In this document: piece by piece, positions 49,095 to 58,875 of the stretch | Position numbering within the stretch: position 1 is the first letter of the stretch | How the letters are laid out: the number at the start of each line of letters is the position of its first letter | Assembly: GCA_002702065.1 (NCBI GenBank) | Contig: NZXX01000001.1 | Span: 2,604,001-2,668,000, forward strand | Direction: 5' to 3' | Source: Anaerolineaceae bacterium | GTDB lineage: Bacteria; Chloroflexota; Anaerolineae; Aggregatilineales; Phototrophicaceae | DNA length: 64,000 nucleotides | Translations under genes and position numbers: made by a program | The notes under the pieces: model-generated | What the model saw: only the letters and a program-made list of their open reading frames with translations | Told to the model about the DNA's origin: nothing | The model's database searches: none

Positions 49095-49224
49095 TGGACA
49101 GCATCAGCGCTCAGATGCCAATAAACCTTGAGCTTATCCGCTGGAAACAACGGGTATACTAAAAAAGTTAGCCACCTCGCCTGCGCCATTCGCGCGCTGA
49201 CCGCAACGGAGGCACGCAGAATCA

Positions 49225-50829
49225 ATGGGTCAGAAACTTGCCATCGATCTGGGCACCACCAACAGTGTGGTCGCCCGCTGGAATCCTGAAACCGATCAGG
49301 CAGAAATTGTCCGCATCCCCAAAATCAGCATCCCCGCCGACGATGAACGGCCACCGCTGGTGCCCTCGCTGGCCTACATCCATGATGGACACGGTAATAA
49401 TGTCACCATTGGGCAGAGCGTAATCGACTCTGCGCTCCATCTTCAACGTGATAACCGCCTGTTTCGCAACTTCAAACGCGGCATCGTCTCATTACCAGCA
49501 CCCGACCCCCGCCTCATTGATGGGCACAACTGGACCGACCGTGACGCGGGCAGCAGCTTTGTACGCAGCCTGATTGACGTGCTGCCCTACCGCAAAGCCG
49601 ACATCGACCAGCTTGTCCTCACCGCCCCGGTCGCTTCGTTTGAAGGTTACCTGGCATGGCTGAATCAGGTGATGGAAGGGCTCAGCGACGAGACAATCCG
49701 CATTGTCGACGAATCAACCGCCGCGGCGCTCGGCTACGCTGTCACCAAACCCGGCGCGGTGGTGCTGGTTTTTGACTTCGGCGGCGGCACGCTGGATCTG
49801 TCCCTGGTCCAACTGCCAGAACATCGCGAAAAGGTCGGCGGGTTCCTGCGCAAGCTGCTGAAATCGCACGCCGCCCAACATTCAGCACGGGTGATCGCCA
49901 AAGCCGGGCGCGTCATCGGTGGCAGCGACATTGACCAGTGGATGCTGGCGGATGTATTGCGCCGTACCAACCTGACGACCAAAGACCTGGGCGATGGCTA
50001 TCCGCGTTTGCTGGCAGCATGCGAACAGGCGAAGATTGCCCTCTCAATGGATGAAAGCACGCTGATCACATTTGAGGATGGAACCGGCAAAGCGCACACC
50101 GTCACCTATCAGCGCGAAGAACTGGAAGCCCTGCTCGATGAAAAAGGCTTCTTCAGTGCCCTGCGGCGGGTCGTCGATAAAGTCATGCACGTTGCCCGCC
50201 AGCGCGGCATCTTCAAGGAAGACATTCATTATGTGCTGATGGTCGGCGGTACGTCGCTGATGCCCTCGGTCCAGCGCACGCTCGGCCAGTATTTTACGGA
50301 TATGGCGGTACGGGCCGACAAACCCTTTACCGCTGTTGCAGAAGGGGCGCTTCAGATCGCGGCGGGCTACGGCCTTGAAGATTACCTGATTCACAGCTAT
50401 GGCCTGCGCCATCTCGACGAAGCAACCAACACACACCAGTATGACGAAATTATCCCGATGGGCAGCCATTATCCCACTGAGGAACCCATCGAAGTGCTGC
50501 TGGGGCCAGCGCACGACGGCCAGCAAAGCATCGAATTTGTCATCGGCGAAATCGACTCCGACGCGGTCTCCATGATCGAAGTTAAATACGAGAACGGCCA
50601 GGCGGTGTTCGTGGCACAGGCCAATGACGGCGCCCAGCAGATCGTCGCGCTCAACGAAGCCGAAGCCCTGAATATACTGGCCACACTCGAACCGGCAGGT
50701 AAACCCGGCGAAGATCGACTCCGCGCCATCTTTCGCGTGGACGACCGGCGGCGACTGCGTGTTTCTGTCACAGACACCCACACCAGCCAGCTGCTGCTGG
50801 AAGATGTCGTTGTCACCACACTGCGCTAG
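49225..50829 (+). CDS. Hsp70-family protein without lid domain
   Basis: The 534-residue product has an Hsp70 ATPase domain: LAIDLGTTNSVVA at the start, IVDESTAAALGYAV, VLVFDFGGGTLDLSLVQL and VLMVGGTSLMPSVQ. The substrate-binding part is short (about residues 390-534), and the helical lid and C-terminal tail of DnaK are missing. No J-domain or GrpE gene is adjacent. GGAGG lies 12 bases before the ATG, which is rather far. It forms a transcription unit with the HEAT-repeat gene 12 bases downstream and may act on specific clients rather than general folding. Confidence 0.9.
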   Translation: MGQKLAIDLGTTNSVVARWNPETDQAEIVRIPKISIPADDERPPLVPSLAYIHDGHGNNVTIGQSVIDSALHLQRDNRLFRNFKRGIVSLPAPDPRLIDGHNWTDRDAGSSFVRSLIDVLPYRKADIDQLVLTAPVASFEGYLAWLNQVMEGLSDETIRIVDESTAAALGYAVTKPGAVVLVFDFGGGTLDLSLVQLPEHREKVGGFLRKLLKSHAAQHSARVIAKAGRVIGGSDIDQWMLADVLRRTNLTTKDLGDGYPRLLAACEQAKIALSMDESTLITFEDGTGKAHTVTYQREELEALLDEKGFFSALRRVVDKVMHVARQRGIFKEDIHYVLMVGGTSLMPSVQRTLGQYFTDMAVRADKPFTAVAEGALQIAAGYGLEDYLIHSYGLRHLDEATNTHQYDEIIPMGSHYPTEEPIEVLLGPAHDGQQSIEFVIGEIDSDAVSMIEVKYENGQAVFVAQANDGAQQIVALNEAEALNILATLEPAGKPGEDRLRAIFRVDDRRRLRVSVTDTHTSQLLLEDVVVTTLR

Positions 50830-50841
50830 AGGAACAGAATA

Positions 50842-51981
50842 ATGACCGCACCCCAAACCGCAATTACCGGGCGTGAACCCCGGCTGTCCGCAGGCACCAG
50901 CAAAGGTGGGCAGCAGAAGCTCTCGCTGCGGCGGCTGGCAACAATGGTCAATATGCTGCCGCCCGAAGCCATCTCGCTGGAAGCCGCGCAGGAAATGCTG
51001 CGCAACGATGAATTTTTTGTGCGCTACAATGCCGCCAAGATGCTCGGTCGGCGCGGTGACCGGGCGGCACGTCTCATCATGGAAGCGGTGCTCAGCGACG
51101 GCAAAGCCCCATCGCGCGCCAGTGTTGCCCGGCATCTCTACGGGTTTTCATGGTTCACGGGCGAAGCGCTCATTCGCAAGGCACTGCAAGACGACGACCC
51201 GCGCGTCCGTGAAGGCGCCATTTATGCGCTGTGCGACCTGCGCGAACTGAATGCGTTCCAGCTGCTGATCGAAGTGCTGGCAGACGAGACGGATGATGTA
51301 CGAGCGGCTGCCGCATGGGGCCTGCGCGATTGTCAGGACGCCGCCGCCGTGCCGGTGCTGAAGGCCGTCCTCCAGGCAGAAGACCCTGATGTCCGCATCA
51401 AGGCGTTGGAAGCGCTGGGGGCCAATGACACGCCGCAGGCCATGCCGGTCGTACGCGAAGCGATGAACGACCCCGACCCGGAAGTCAAATACGCCGCCAC
51501 CCTCAGTCTGCTGGAACTGGCGGGCGAAAGCTGGCTAAGTGAACTCTCCGGTATTATCGGGCGCACCAGCGGGGTAACACTGCAACAGGTGCTGCGCGGT
51601 TTCTTTCATGCCACCAATTATCTCAAGATTGATGTCGCCCACAGCAAAGCAGCTGATCTGCTCATCGACTCGCTGGAAACGGCCCTGCTCGATGACATGC
51701 CGGATGTGCGGATGGCCGTTGTCTGGCCGCTGGCGTGGATGCGTCATGCTCGCACCCCGATCGTGCTGCGACAGGCTTACTTCCGCGAAACCGACAGCAC
51801 CGTCAAAGCGCAGATGGTGCGGGTGATCGCCAACCTGATGCGTGATAATACCGGCGCGGGTGATGCTGCACAGGTCGCCGAGCAAATCCTCAAAAATGCG
51901 CTCGAAAGCCCGGACGCCAAAGTGCGCCACGTCGCCGAACAAATCGTTGAACAGCGCCGTACCACGTCTGTCGCCAACTAA
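50842..51981 (+). CDS. HEAT-repeat protein
   Basis: The 379-residue soluble protein consists mostly of HEAT-like helical pairs: NDEFFVRYNAAKMLGRRGDRAARLIMEAVL, DDDPRVREGAIYALCDLRELNAFQLLIEVLADETDDVRAAAAWGLRD, DPDVRIKALEALGANDTPQAM and DPEVKYAATLSLLELAG. Such scaffolds bind proteins or modify cofactors (as with phycobilin lyases), but no specific motif points to one. GAGGAACAGAAT precedes the ATG. The gene is 12 bases after the Hsp70 gene, so the two may act as chaperone and scaffold or adaptor. Confidence 0.85.
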   Translation: MTAPQTAITGREPRLSAGTSKGGQQKLSLRRLATMVNMLPPEAISLEAAQEMLRNDEFFVRYNAAKMLGRRGDRAARLIMEAVLSDGKAPSRASVARHLYGFSWFTGEALIRKALQDDDPRVREGAIYALCDLRELNAFQLLIEVLADETDDVRAAAAWGLRDCQDAAAVPVLKAVLQAEDPDVRIKALEALGANDTPQAMPVVREAMNDPDPEVKYAATLSLLELAGESWLSELSGIIGRTSGVTLQQVLRGFFHATNYLKIDVAHSKAADLLIDSLETALLDDMPDVRMAVVWPLAWMRHARTPIVLRQAYFRETDSTVKAQMVRVIANLMRDNTGAGDAAQVAEQILKNALESPDAKVRHVAEQIVEQRRTTSVAN

Positions 51982-52045
51982 AAGGGAACCATTTTGCGGG
52001 ATTGAACGTCATTTGCTCAAGCACATTGTCTGACAGGAGCATCTG

Positions 52046-52957
52046 ATGAACACCTTACGCGCACTTCCGATACTGTGGCTTTTCGCACTGATTGTCGCAG
52101 CATGCAGTCCCAATCAGCAGGCACTCAATACCAGCGCCAGTGTCAGCCAACCCTTGGCTTATATGGCCGACGAGAGGGGCGCAGACGATGGTTTCATCGC
52201 TCCTGAAGAAGCCGAAGCCGCACCGCAGCCCTCAGACAGCAATCAATCCTTTGGTCAGCGTGTCATCCTCAAAAACGCGTCCCTCACCCTCACGGTCGAA
52301 ACGCCTGCCACGCGCATCAATGACATTGCGGCCATGGCAGAAGCAATGGGCGGCTGGGTGGTGTCTTCAAACAGCTACACCGCCACCAACAGCAATGGCG
52401 AGGAAACCACCAGCGGCACGATTGTCGTCCGCGTCCCGGCTGAACGCCTCGATGAAGCACTGGCCCAGATCAAAACCGATGCACTGAAAGTTGATAATGA
52501 AAGCATCACCGGCGATGATGTCACGCAGGACTATGTCGATCTGTCCAGCCGCCTCGACAATTTACAATCGACCGAACAGCAGCTTCGCACAATCATGGAT
52601 ACCGCCCGCAAGGTCGAGGATGTGCTAGCCGTACAGCGCGAACTAACTACTATACGCGGTGAGATCGAAGTGATTCAGGGCCGCCTGAATTACTTTGACG
52701 AAGCCGCCGCCTTTTCATCCATCAGTGTGACGGTCCGCCCGCAAGCCCCCGGTCCGGTGGCCGCGCAGACGATTGGCTGGAACCCCGGCACAACGGCGGA
52801 AAATGCGCTCGGCGCGCTGGTGAGCGTGCTGCAATCCCTGCTCGACGCGGCGATCACGATTGCGATTGTGGGCGTGCCGCTGGCGCTGCTGGTCGGCCTT
52901 CCGCTCTGGCTGGTGTGGCGCAGCAGAAGACGAATCATGCAGCCTGCACAAAACTAA
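52046..52957 (+). CDS. DUF4349 lipoprotein
   Basis: The 303-residue product starts with a lipoprotein signal (LWLFALIVAAC, Cys at residue 20), then the DUF4349 core: RVILKNASLTLTVETP, MGGWVVSSNSYTA, GTIVVRVPAERLDEALAQI, DVTQDYVDLSSRLDNLQSTEQQLRTIMDTA with coiled-coil character, and IEVIQGRLNYFDEAAAFSSISVTVRP. One membrane segment near the C-terminus (ITIAIVGVPLALLVGLPLWLVW) ends with a basic tail. It would be anchored twice. The function of DUF4349 is unknown. AGGAG lies seven bases before the ATG. It is 64 bases after the HEAT gene. Confidence 0.88.
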   Translation: MNTLRALPILWLFALIVAACSPNQQALNTSASVSQPLAYMADERGADDGFIAPEEAEAAPQPSDSNQSFGQRVILKNASLTLTVETPATRINDIAAMAEAMGGWVVSSNSYTATNSNGEETTSGTIVVRVPAERLDEALAQIKTDALKVDNESITGDDVTQDYVDLSSRLDNLQSTEQQLRTIMDTARKVEDVLAVQRELTTIRGEIEVIQGRLNYFDEAAAFSSISVTVRPQAPGPVAAQTIGWNPGTTAENALGALVSVLQSLLDAAITIAIVGVPLALLVGLPLWLVWRSRRRIMQPAQN

Positions 52958-53011
52958 AGTTGGTTGACATCCACTCAACGCTTCAGGATGCGCACATTCC
53001 ACACATCACCC

Positions 53012-53058
53012 TAAAATAAAAATGCCTCACGGAATCAACGAATCCATGAGGCGTTTTT
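53012..53058. terminator. Bidirectional terminator between DUF4349 gene and carB
   Basis: GCCTCA (53024-53029) and TGAGGC (53047-53052) form a stem. TTTTT follows on the plus strand and an A-rich tract precedes, giving a U run on the minus strand, so it can end both convergent transcripts. Confidence 0.8.
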
Positions 53059-53072
53059 GCTTATATTCTGCG

Positions 53073-56000
53073 TTACCCGACCTGATGATGCACCTGTAGG
53101 CTGCGCACGCTCAGCGGTTTGTCACGCAGCGCACGGATACCCTGTACCGCCGCCATCGCCGCACTGAGCGTCGTCAGGATCGGGACGCCATACTGATACG
53201 CCGCGCTCCGCATCTGCGCCCCGTCGAGGTGCGCCTGTTTACCATGCGGCGTATTGATGATCAGGTCAATCTCGCCGTTCCGCAGCGCATCCAGAATATC
53301 CGGTGAGCCTTCGCTGACCTTGTTGATTACCGTCGCCGGCAAACCGACCAGTTCCAGCACGCGCGCCGTCCCTGCCGTTGCCACCAGCTTGAAGCCCAGG
53401 CTGTGCAGGTCACGGGCGATCTTGATCACCGCGCCCTTGTCAAAGTCGTTGACCGTAATCAGCACCGCGCCGCTTTCCGGCAGAGTTGAACTGGCCGCCA
53501 CCTGTGATTTGATAAAGGCATGACCAAAGCTGCTGGCATGGCCCATGACTTCCCCGGTCGAGCGCATTTCCGGTGTCAGGCGCGCATCCACACCGGGGAA
53601 CTTCTGGAATGGCAGCACCGCCTCCTTGACGAAAAAGCCGTTGATGTGTGGCTCTTCGAGAAAATCAAGCTCGGCCAGCGTTTTCCCGGCAGCGATCTGT
53701 GCCGCATAGCTGGCGAGCGGACGCCCGGTCGCCTTGCTGACGAACGGCACGGTCCGGCTGGCGCGCGGGTTCACTTCCAGCACATAGACCACGTCGTCCT
53801 TGATAGCGTACTGAATGTTGAAGCAGCCCTTGACGCCCATCGCCAGACCAATGCGCCGCGTCTGTTCGCGGATAATCTCGATATGGTACATGCTGATCTT
53901 GTACGGCGGCAGCACACTGGCGGAGTCGCCACTGTGGACGCCCGCTTCCTCGATATGCTGCATAATGCCGCCGATGGTCACGTCCTCACCATCGCACAGC
54001 GCATCCACATCCACCTCGAAGGCATCATCCAGGAATTGGTCGATCAGCACCGGATGCCCGGTCCACTCGACGTGTTCATCCAGCCATTCCGTCAGCCCAT
54101 CGTCGTCAAAGACAATCGCCATCCCACGCCCGCCGAGCACATAGCTGGGACGCACCAGCACCGGGTAGCCAATGTTTGCCGCCGCTTCCAGCGCAGCGTC
54201 CCGGCTCATGACCGTCGCACCGTCCGGCTGGCGAATATCCAGCTCACGCATGAGCGCATTAAAGCGTTCGCGGTCTTCGGCCAGATCAATGGTTTCAACC
54301 GATGTTCCCCAGATCGGCGCACCAGCGTCGGCCAGGGCTTTGGCGATATTCAGCGGAGTCTGTCCGCCGAACTGCACCAGCACCCCTTCGGGCTTCTCTT
54401 TCTCGATGATGTTCAGCACATCTTCCGCCGTCAGCGGCTCGAAGTACAGCCGGTCCGCCGTGTCATAGTCCGTGCTGACCGTTTCCGGATTGCAGTTGAC
54501 CATGATGGTTTCATAGCCCATCTTCTTGAGCGAGAAACAGGCATGCACACAGCAGTAATCGAACTCAATCCCCTGCCCGATACGGTTGGGTCCGCCGCCC
54601 AGCACAATCACTTTGGGGCGATCTGTCACCTGAGTTTCGTCGTCTTCTTCATAGGTGGAGTACATGTACGGTGTGTGCGCTTCGAACTCCGCCGCGCAGG
54701 TGTCCACGCGATAGTAATTCGGCAGCACACCCAGCGCCTTACGATGTGCCCGTACCGTCATTTCATCCACACCCAGCAGTTGCGCCACATGTGCGTCACT
54801 AAACCCATAACGCTTCAGCTTGAGGAAATCGGCGTGATCCAGCCGATCGAGCGTCAGTTTCTTGCCGATGATCGTCTGTTGAATCCGCATCATGTCCATC
54901 ATCTGGCGCACAAACCAGGGGTCAAAGCCCGTGTTTTCGACGATTTCCTCAGCTGGCGTGTCCTTGTACATGGCCGCTGCGACCTGAAACAGTCGCTGCG
55001 CAGTCGGCACACGCAGGGCCTCTGGTGGCACGTCTTCCATTTTGGTGCCGAAGCCCATCACACCAATATCCAGCGCGCGTACCCCCTTTTGCAATGCTTC
55101 GGGGAAGGTGCGGCCAATTGCCATCACTTCGCCAACGGCCTTCATCTGCGGCCCCAGCACTTTATCGACACCGCCAAACTTCTCGAAGTTCCAGCGTGGA
55201 ATTTTGACCACCACATAATCCAGTGATGGTTCAAAGCTGGCCGGGGTCACGCGGGTGATGTCGTTGGAAATCTCATCCAGACGGAAGCCGACCGCCAGCA
55301 GCGCGGCAATTTTCGCAATCGGGAAGCCCGTCGCTTTACTCGCCAGCGCCGAAGACCGTGACACACGCGGGTTCATTTCAATGACATACACGTCGCCATC
55401 GTCCGGGTTGATGGCAAACTGCACATTCGCGCCGCCTGTCGCCAGCCCGACGCGATCCAGCACCGCCTTCGCCATATCCCGCAGCCGCTGCATTTCCTTG
55501 TCTGTCAGCGTCTGCACCGGCGCAACCGTGATGCTATCGCCGGTGTGCACGCCCATCGGGTCGAGGTTCTCAATCGAGCAGACCACGACAAAGTTGCCGC
55601 TGGTGTCGCGCATCACTTCCAGCTCATATTCTTTCCAGCCGAGCAGACTCATATCGACCAGAATTTCGTGGATCGGACTCAGCTTCAGGCCGCGTTCCGC
55701 CACCTTACGCAGTTCGTCCTCGTTATAGGCCACCCCGCCGCCAGAGCCGCCCAGCGTGAATGAGGGCCGCACCAGCACCGGGTAGTTGAGCTTTTCCGCC
55801 GCTTTCAGGGCATCATCAATCGACTTGACCACTTCACTTTGTGGCGACTTCAGGCCAATCTCCGTCATCGCGTCCTTGAACAACTGGCGATCTTCGGCCA
55901 GTTCGATGCTGCTCACCGACGCGCCGATCAGCTCGATATTGTATTTGTCGATGATGCCTTGTTCGCGCAGCGCCAGCGCCAGGTTCAGCGCCGTCTGCCC

Positions 56001-56273
56001 GCCCACCGTCGGCAGGATCGCATCGGGCTTTTCAATCTGGATAATACGCTCGCAGATTTCCGGCGTCAGCGGTTCGACATAGGTGGCGTCGGCAAATTCC
56101 GGGTCGGTCATAATCGTCGCCGGGTTGGAATTCACCAGCACAATGCGATAGCCTTCGCGCCGCAGCACCTTACAGGCCTGCACGCCGCTGTAATCAAATT
56201 CGCAGCCCTGCCCAATCACAATCGGGCCGGAGCCAATTACCATAATCGTGTGGATGTCAGTTCGTTTCGGCAT
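53073..56273 (-). CDS. carB: Carbamoyl phosphate synthase, large subunit
   Basis: CarB makes carbamoyl phosphate from bicarbonate, ammonia (from CarA) and two ATP, feeding arginine and pyrimidine synthesis. The 1066-residue product has two homologous ATP-grasp halves, each with a carboxyphosphate or carbamate domain: [17 protein letters not shown] and [16 protein letters not shown] at corresponding places, [12 protein letters not shown] and [30 protein letters not shown] and [20 protein letters not shown]-terminal methylglyoxal-synthase-like regulatory domain begins with [14 protein letters not shown]. An ATG at 56273 is preferred over GTG at 56285. It is separated from carA by three other genes. 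Confidence 0.97.
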   Translation of the reverse strand: MPKRTDIHTIMVIGSGPIVIGQGCEFDYSGVQACKVLRREGYRIVLVNSNPATIMTDPEFADATYVEPLTPEICERIIQIEKPDAILPTVGGQTALNLALALREQGIIDKYNIELIGASVSSIELAEDRQLFKDAMTEIGLKSPQSEVVKSIDDALKAAEKLNYPVLVRPSFTLGGSGGGVAYNEDELRKVAERGLKLSPIHEILVDMSLLGWKEYELEVMRDTSGNFVVVCSIENLDPMGVHTGDSITVAPVQTLTDKEMQRLRDMAKAVLDRVGLATGGANVQFAINPDDGDVYVIEMNPRVSRSSALASKATGFPIAKIAALLAVGFRLDEISNDITRVTPASFEPSLDYVVVKIPRWNFEKFGGVDKVLGPQMKAVGEVMAIGRTFPEALQKGVRALDIGVMGFGTKMEDVPPEALRVPTAQRLFQVAAAMYKDTPAEEIVENTGFDPWFVRQMMDMMRIQQTIIGKKLTLDRLDHADFLKLKRYGFSDAHVAQLLGVDEMTVRAHRKALGVLPNYYRVDTCAAEFEAHTPYMYSTYEEDDETQVTDRPKVIVLGGGPNRIGQGIEFDYCCVHACFSLKKMGYETIMVNCNPETVSTDYDTADRLYFEPLTAEDVLNIIEKEKPEGVLVQFGGQTPLNIAKALADAGAPIWGTSVETIDLAEDRERFNALMRELDIRQPDGATVMSRDAALEAAANIGYPVLVRPSYVLGGRGMAIVFDDDGLTEWLDEHVEWTGHPVLIDQFLDDAFEVDVDALCDGEDVTIGGIMQHIEEAGVHSGDSASVLPPYKISMYHIEIIREQTRRIGLAMGVKGCFNIQYAIKDDVVYVLEVNPRASRTVPFVSKATGRPLASYAAQIAAGKTLAELDFLEEPHINGFFVKEAVLPFQKFPGVDARLTPEMRSTGEVMGHASSFGHAFIKSQVAASSTLPESGAVLITVNDFDKGAVIKIARDLHSLGFKLVATAGTARVLELVGLPATVINKVSEGSPDILDALRNGEIDLIINTPHGKQAHLDGAQMRSAAYQYGVPILTTLSAAMAAVQGIRALRDKPLSVRSLQVHHQVG

Positions 56274-56549
56274 GGAGTATCTCACTGGCTTTCAGTAAAC
56301 TGTCGATCAAACACAAAAATAAAAATTGTAAATATCTGTGAAGGAAATATTCTAATTTACCTGCTTCACCCCTGCTCACTTGATCTCTGAAAGCTCCAGC
56401 CAAGCCAATTAAGTTGCCCTTGCTTACTTGGGATTCTGAAGGGTGAACTGTTTTTTAGATTCGCCAAACGCCAGCTATAACCGCAAGCCGCGCATGCAAG
56501 ACAAGGCATTCATCTGATCGGGGTTCACCGTAATTCGTTGAAATTTCAT
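56274..56549. other. Intergenic region upstream of carB
   Basis: This A+T-rich 276-base stretch has a minus-strand TACAAT about 40 bases before carB but no good -35, so carB might have its own weak promoter. I see no hairpin, repeat or RNA gene. Confidence 0.4.
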
Positions 56550-57176
56550 CTACGCTTCCTCAAACACGGTTGCGACGGCCAACTCAAAACCAGGAAGCAC
56601 ATCACTGCCGGAAATTGTATCGCCGATGCCATACGTCTTGGCGCTGCCATCGGGTAGATTCACCACAATCTGCTGGTTATCAGGGAACACTTGCCAGACT
56701 TGCTTCACACCATACGCCAGATAAGTACTGAGTTTCTCTCGAATAGCGCCGGGTCGTGCAGTGGGTGAAATAATCTCAACCGCCAGATCAGGTGCCAGAT
56801 ACAAGTAACCTTTGGAAGGCTGAAGCCGGTTTTCGCGGACAAGCGCCACATCGGGTTTACGGCTTTGACGAATGTCTCCAAGTTTACCTTCTAATACAAA
56901 ATCTGTATCACCCGAATAAACCCGGCCCAGCTTATGCTTCAACGCCCAATCCGTAAGCGCGTGAATGATGATTGACTCTATCCAGCCGTGTTCCTCACCA
57001 GCCATATATTCATCCTTCTCGAAGCCAATCCACTGGCCGCCGCTGATCTCAAGATGCTCAAAACCGGGTGTTTCCATCACCCGCATGGCAATTTCTTCTG
57101 TGATCGGGCGTGTCATCAGGAGAAAGACGATTTCTCGGACTCGTTCCTGAATTTCATCTGAGACAGGCGTTATCAT
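56550..57176 (-). CDS. Uma2-family (DUF820) protein
   Basis: The 208-residue product matches the Uma2 family, which has a PD-(D/E)XK nuclease-like fold. HGWIESIIIHALTDWALKHKLGRVY, SRKPDVALVRENRL and LAPDLAVEIISPTARPGAIREKLSTYLAYGVKQVWQVFP carry the expected acidic residues of the PD...ExV core. Uma2 genes are abundant in Chloroflexota and cyanobacteria and their role is unknown; some are thought to be linked to mobile DNA. The gene lies between a small membrane protein gene and carB, interrupting the usual carA-carB order. It is visibly more A+T-rich than the car genes. Confidence 0.9.
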   Translation of the reverse strand: MITPVSDEIQERVREIVFLLMTRPITEEIAMRVMETPGFEHLEISGGQWIGFEKDEYMAGEEHGWIESIIIHALTDWALKHKLGRVYSGDTDFVLEGKLGDIRQSRKPDVALVRENRLQPSKGYLYLAPDLAVEIISPTARPGAIREKLSTYLAYGVKQVWQVFPDNQQIVVNLPDGSAKTYGIGDTISGSDVLPGFELAVATVFEEA

Positions 57177-57226
57177 ACCGTAACCTCACCACACTTGATC
57201 GAGATGATCTTATGTTATTCAACACC

Positions 57227-57412
57227 TTATTTGCGACGCAGAAGCGGAATCAGAAAAACAAAACAAGCCACCAGAAAAATCAGGCTTCCGATCAGGCTGG
57301 TGATACTGCCACTCTCGATACTGGCGACGATATACAGCAGGGCACAGAGGATAAACAACCCCCAGCCCCACAGTTGAAATTCGGATTCCGCCTGAGTCCA
57401 TGATTCACCCAA
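57227..57412 (-). CDS. Small membrane protein, 61 residues
   Basis: The likely product has two membrane segments (LWGWGLFILCALLYIVASI and SLIGSLIFLVACFVFLIPLL) and ends LRRK. The start is TTG at 57412, right after an in-frame TAA, without a good ribosome site. The alternative ATG frame at 57401 gives a non-hydrophobic sequence and looks like a shadow. The function is unknown. It lies ten bases downstream of another small membrane protein gene. Confidence 0.5.
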   Translation of the reverse strand: MGESWTQAESEFQLWGWGLFILCALLYIVASIESGSITSLIGSLIFLVACFVFLIPLLRRK

Positions 57413-57421
57413 TTACAATCG

Positions 57422-57673
57422 TTACCGTCGCCGCACCGACCAGAAAATGACCCCAACCATCACCAGTGCCGAGCCAATGCCGAGCAAGCCCTGAAATGTG
57501 TCACCGCTGATCGGAAGTGAAATCGCCATCCCGAACAGGAAGATCCACACCCATATCGCGATGAAAGCCTGATAAAACCGGGTTGTGCGTGTATGACGGC
57601 CCCTGCGCGTGACCCACTGCCAGAACAATGCGGTTCCTATGGTCGGGAACAGAATCACGAAAAGCCCATACAT
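57422..57673 (-). CDS. Small membrane protein, 83 residues
   Basis: The product has three hydrophobic segments (YGLFVILFPTIGTALFWQWV, AFIAIWVWIFLFGMAISLPI and LLGIGSALVMVGVIFWSV) and ends in RRR. The ATG at 57673 has GGAGG nine bases upstream; an earlier TTG at 57682 touches the ribosome site. It begins 21 bases after the carA stop and should be cotranscribed. I recognise no family. Confidence 0.6.
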   Translation of the reverse strand: MYGLFVILFPTIGTALFWQWVTRRGRHTRTTRFYQAFIAIWVWIFLFGMAISLPISGDTFQGLLGIGSALVMVGVIFWSVRRR

Positions 57674-57694
57674 GCCGCCCAACCTCCACGATTA

Positions 57695-58828
57695 TTACTC
57701 GGCGACTTTGTCTCCGGTGTGCACCGCACGCACAAATTCATCGAACAGGTACAGCGAGTCATGCGGGCCGGGCGCGGCTTCCGGGTGATACTGCACGCTG
57801 AAGACCCCTTTTTCGACATCGCGGATACCCTCGATAGTATGGTCGTTCAGGTTGATGTGCGTCACTTCCGCGCCGTTGAGCTGGCTGTCTTCACTGACGG
57901 CAAACCCATGATTATGCGAACTGATCTCCACCACCCCGGTCAGCAGATTGCGCACCGGCTGGTTACCACCGCGATGGCCAAAGCGCATCTTTTCCGTTTT
58001 ACCACCCAGCGCCAACCCCAGGATCTGGTGGCCCAGGCAGATACCAAAGATCGGCGTCTCGCCAACCAGCTGGCGCACGTTGTCAATCGCATACGTCACC
58101 GCAGCCGGGTCGCCGGGACCATTGCTCAGGAATACCCCTGCCGGGTTCATCGCCTTCACTTCGGAAGCGGGCATGTGGGCCGGAACAACCGTCACCCGCA
58201 GGCCACGATCTGTCAGCATACGCAGGATATTGTGTTTGATACCGAAGTCATAGGCGACGATCAGCGGGCCGGATTCGTCGGCATGATTGTCCCGATACCA
58301 CTGCGGGTCGCTGCGGGCCGTCCAGTTGTACGGCTCAGGCGTCGTCACCGCATCGACCAGATTCGCGCCCGACATGTCCATCGACTGGCGAGCCGTTACG
58401 ACCAGTGCTGCCGTGTCGTAAGCCGCCTCGCCATGCGCAATCGCCGCCCGCATCACACCTTTTTCGCGGATATGCCGCACCAGCGCGCGCGTCGCAATCT
58501 CGGACAGGCCGATGACCCCCTGTGCCTTCAGATATTCATCCAGCGTGCCCCGTTCGCGCCAGTTGCTGACAACCGGGCTGAGCGAACGCACGATAAAACC
58601 GGACACCCATACACGCGCCGATTCAATGTCTTCCGGGTTCACACCCGTGTTGCCGACATGCGACACCGTCATGGTGACGATCTGCTTGTAGTAGGATGGG
58701 TCGGTCAGGATTTCCTGATACCCGGTCATCGATGTGTTAAAGACGACTTCCCCGGTTTCGACCCCTTCTGCGCCGAATCCAACCCCTTCGAAAGTTCGTC
58801 CATCTTCCAGCGCCAGTACACCCCGCAT
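57695..58828 (-). CDS. carA: Carbamoyl phosphate synthase, small subunit
   Basis: CarA is the glutamine amidotransferase subunit that supplies ammonia to CarB. The 377-residue product has the N-terminal CPSase domain ([32 protein letters not shown]) and a class I amidotransferase domain with the nucleophile Cys in [18 protein letters not shown] and the catalytic His/Glu in [19 protein letters not shown] lies nine bases before the ATG. A TATAAT at 58867-58862 upstream without a convincing -35 may give a secondary promoter; otherwise carA is transcribed from the argC promoter. Confidence 0.97.
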   Translation of the reverse strand: MRGVLALEDGRTFEGVGFGAEGVETGEVVFNTSMTGYQEILTDPSYYKQIVTMTVSHVGNTGVNPEDIESARVWVSGFIVRSLSPVVSNWRERGTLDEYLKAQGVIGLSEIATRALVRHIREKGVMRAAIAHGEAAYDTAALVVTARQSMDMSGANLVDAVTTPEPYNWTARSDPQWYRDNHADESGPLIVAYDFGIKHNILRMLTDRGLRVTVVPAHMPASEVKAMNPAGVFLSNGPGDPAAVTYAIDNVRQLVGETPIFGICLGHQILGLALGGKTEKMRFGHRGGNQPVRNLLTGVVEISSHNHGFAVSEDSQLNGAEVTHINLNDHTIEGIRDVEKGVFSVQYHPEAAPGPHDSLYLFDEFVRAVHTGDKVAE

Positions 58829-58875
58829 AAATCGCTTTCCTTATTACTCTGATTTGTCGCCATTATAAATGAAAA

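Noticed and set aside
53520..55226. 568-codon open frame antisense to carB
   Set aside because: It is a shadow frame with skewed His/Arg composition, no ribosome site and no recognisable motifs.
57219..57401. 60-codon ATG-initiated ORF overlapping the 61-residue membrane protein
   Set aside because: It overlaps a frame encoding two clear membrane segments and itself gives a composition typical of a shadow frame.
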